Shown here one piece after another: positions 19,389 through 22,500 of a stretch of 22,500 nt of DNA. The stretch is from Armadillidium nasatum (lineage: Eukaryota; Arthropoda; Malacostraca; Isopoda; Armadillidiidae): contig SEYY01001260.1 in NCBI GenBank assembly GCA_009176605.1, positions 65,001-87,500 on the forward strand, written 5' to 3'. The position numbers were made by a program, and so were the translations under genes. The stretch's first letter is position 1. Each line of letters starts with the position of its first letter. The notes under the pieces are model-generated. The model made no database searches and was not told where the DNA came from. It saw nothing but the letters and a program-made list of their open reading frames with translations.

Positions 19389-20870
19389 AGACGTCATTTC
19401 TGCTTACTCTGAGCTTAACACTAAGAAGGCATATGGTCCTGACGGTATCCCTCCTGTGGTCTCAAAACTTATGCTTCCGAGCTTGCACCCTACCTTGGTA
19501 AACTATTTCGTCTATGTCTTTCTACTTCAACCTTCCTTTCTTTCTGGAAACGTGCGCTCATTCAGCCTGTAACGAAAAGGGGGACCCATTTCAACCCTCC
19601 AACTACCGTCCAATTTCTTTAACCTCCATTCTTTCTAAAGTTTTCAAATCTATCCTTAAGAGGAAGATTTGGAAACATCTCAATTTTTCTACACTTATCT
19701 CTGATCGCCAGTATGGCTTTCGTAAGAAACGCTCTACTGGTGATCTTCTTTCCCTTCTCCCTTACTATTGGTCCTCCGCTCTTCGGCATTTCGGTGAATC
19801 TTTTGCTGTCGCGCTGGAGATATCGAAAGCTTTCGATAGAGTCTGGCTCAAAGCTTTGATTTCAAAACTTCACTCTTTCGAATCTTTATTTTCTCTGTGG
19901 CCTTCTCTCTGATTTCCTTTCTGGTCGTTCTATAGCAGCCGTTGTAGCCGCCCACCATTCATCCTTTAAATCTATTAATAGTGGTGTTCCTCAAGGATCC
20001 TTTGTATCACCAACACTTCTTCTAATTTTTATTCATGACCTTCTCTCTATAATTTCATCTCCTATCCACTTCTATGCCGATGACTCCACCCTTCATTACT
20101 CCTTTCAGTTTGAAAGGCGCCCCTCCCAACAGCAGTTAATAGACGTAAGGAGGGTAGCCTTGGAGCAACTAAGCTCTGATCTATCTCGTATTTCAAATTG
20201 GGGCAGAGAAAATATGGTTGTTTTCAATGACTCAAAAACTCAATTCCTCCATCTCTCTACTCGACACAATCTTCCATACATCTATGATATCTTCTTCGAA
20301 AACACACAACTCAAACCTTCATCTCTAAAAATTCTTGGTGTTTCTTTTTCGCGTGATTTTTCTTGTACAGATCACACTACAAACAAACAAACAAACAAAC
20401 AAACAAACTTCTAAGAAGTTGGGTGTTCTGAGGCGTCTTCAGAATTTCTTCACGCCACCCCAGTTGCTTTCTCTTTATAGGGTGTTCTTCGCTCCTGTAT
20501 GGAGTACGCCACACACATCTGGGGTGGTTCCACTCATACAGGTGCCCTTGACAAGATGAGCCTAGGACTTTTCATCTTATCAACTCTTCCGCTCTCAACA
20601 ATTCTCTCCAATCTCTCTGCCTACCGAATTGTTGCGTCACCCTCTCTATACTATCGCTATTACAATGAACACTGCTCTTATCAACTCTCCCGTCTCATAA
20701 CTCCTCCATTGAGAAGTGCTCGTGCGACAGGCCTTTCTAAACAGTCTGACCCCTGACTTAACAGCTACGCTCAATCTTAAATGTACTCTACTGATAAAGT
20801 CTAGAACACACTCCCATTATTTGTTTTCCCAACTTCTTTTGACTTTCATACTTTCAAACGCAGTGTATCT
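19384..20870 (+). pseudogene. Reverse transcriptase and C-terminal region of copy C
   Basis: KKAYGPDGIPPVV (about 19420-19460) marks the RT start. After a frameshift, the 132-codon frame 19514-19912 holds NYRPISL (residues 30-36), SDRQYGFRKKRSTGDLL (63-79) and motif A ISKAFDRVW (103-111, catalytic Asp about residue 108). A deletion and frameshift follow near 19900. Motif B GVPQGS is intact (19983-20000), and the same frame runs to motif C YADDST (20073-20090). SDLSRISNWGREN and KTQFLHLSTRHNLP follow. Next come an (AAAC)n insertion, the LINE C-terminal block MEYATHIWGGSTHTG (20499-20543) and YRYYNEHCSYQLSRLITPPLR. Several breaks rule out function. Confidence 0.88.
20391..20408. repeat. (AAAC)n microsatellite inside the RT remnant
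   Basis: Four to five AAAC units replace or interrupt the segment between DHTT and LGVLRRLQ of the RT C-terminal region. Copy A lacks this tract at the homologous place. Confidence 0.9.
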
Positions 20871-20955
20871 GTACATGTCGGCGTTTAACGATCGGGTTCC
20901 GGTTTTGTCCCAATTCTGGTGGAAATTGGTAAGCATCTGGCCTTTGCCCACTAGA

Positions 20956-22500
<1,545 letters not shown>

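Larger units (their letters stand above)
17961..20955 (+). mobile_element. Jockey-like LINE, copy C (most complete)
   Basis: About 3 kb on the plus strand, with endonuclease, reverse transcriptase, C-terminal region and 3' UTR in the standard order. The first plausible ATG is at 17961. The 5' UTR or a separate ORF1 is not recognised between the SINE (17863) and this ATG. The 3' UTR (20870-20955) aligns with that of copy A and ends CACTAGAG just before (TA)n. Confidence 0.88.

Overview
This window looks like repeat-dominated, AT-rich, non-genic DNA from an invertebrate genome. A decapod crustacean or another arthropod is the best guess. Two non-LTR retrotransposon families, a mariner-type transposon and a Penelope-like element are all degraded. 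Their residual protein motifs resemble elements I associate with crabs and shrimps; that placement is recollection, not a search result. I found no intact host protein gene, no rRNA, no CRISPR array and no prokaryotic gene organisation. Most long open frames are alternating Ile-Tyr translations of TA dinucleotide arrays.

Layout. 1-480 is plain AT-rich DNA. 491-690 is a 47-bp-period minisatellite inside a GC-richer block running to about 920. 922-1541 holds four (TA)n arrays separated by two copies of a GATACC-rich unit. 1542-2342 (minus) is the 3' part of LINE family 2, and 2343-2452 is another (TA)n array. 2453-3825 (minus) is Jockey-like LINE copy A. 3826-5620 is AT-rich, with an A33/(AT)n tract. 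5625-6201 (minus) is a LINE endonuclease remnant abutting (TA)n. A possible A-tailed tRNA-like SINE lies near 6575-6670, and Jockey-like fragment D at 6850-7115 (minus). 8700-9420 (minus) is a heavily decayed Penelope-like reverse transcriptase. 11866-12530 is an unassigned, more complex island between two TA arrays. 12685-12896 is a MITE, directly followed by a complete but dead mariner-like transposon (12903-14183). 15413-17413 (minus) is Jockey-like copy B, with two internal deletions. 17529-17863 holds two tRNA-derived SINE heads. 17961-20955 (plus) is Jockey-like copy C, the most complete copy. 21073-22500 is AT-rich DNA with one more TA array.

How the parts fit together. The unifying feature is the set of 17 (TA)n arrays, about 2.1 kb in total or roughly 9 percent of the window. 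At least nine sit flush against an element boundary: the 3' ends of two LINE families, the tail of a SINE, the terminus of a mariner element, a MITE, and the ends of the GATACC units. Two processes seem to overlap: LINE/SINE 3' tails that became or were replaced by TA repeats, and TA-targeting DNA transposons inserted into TA arrays. No new functional system is supported. The structural relationships are the interesting content.
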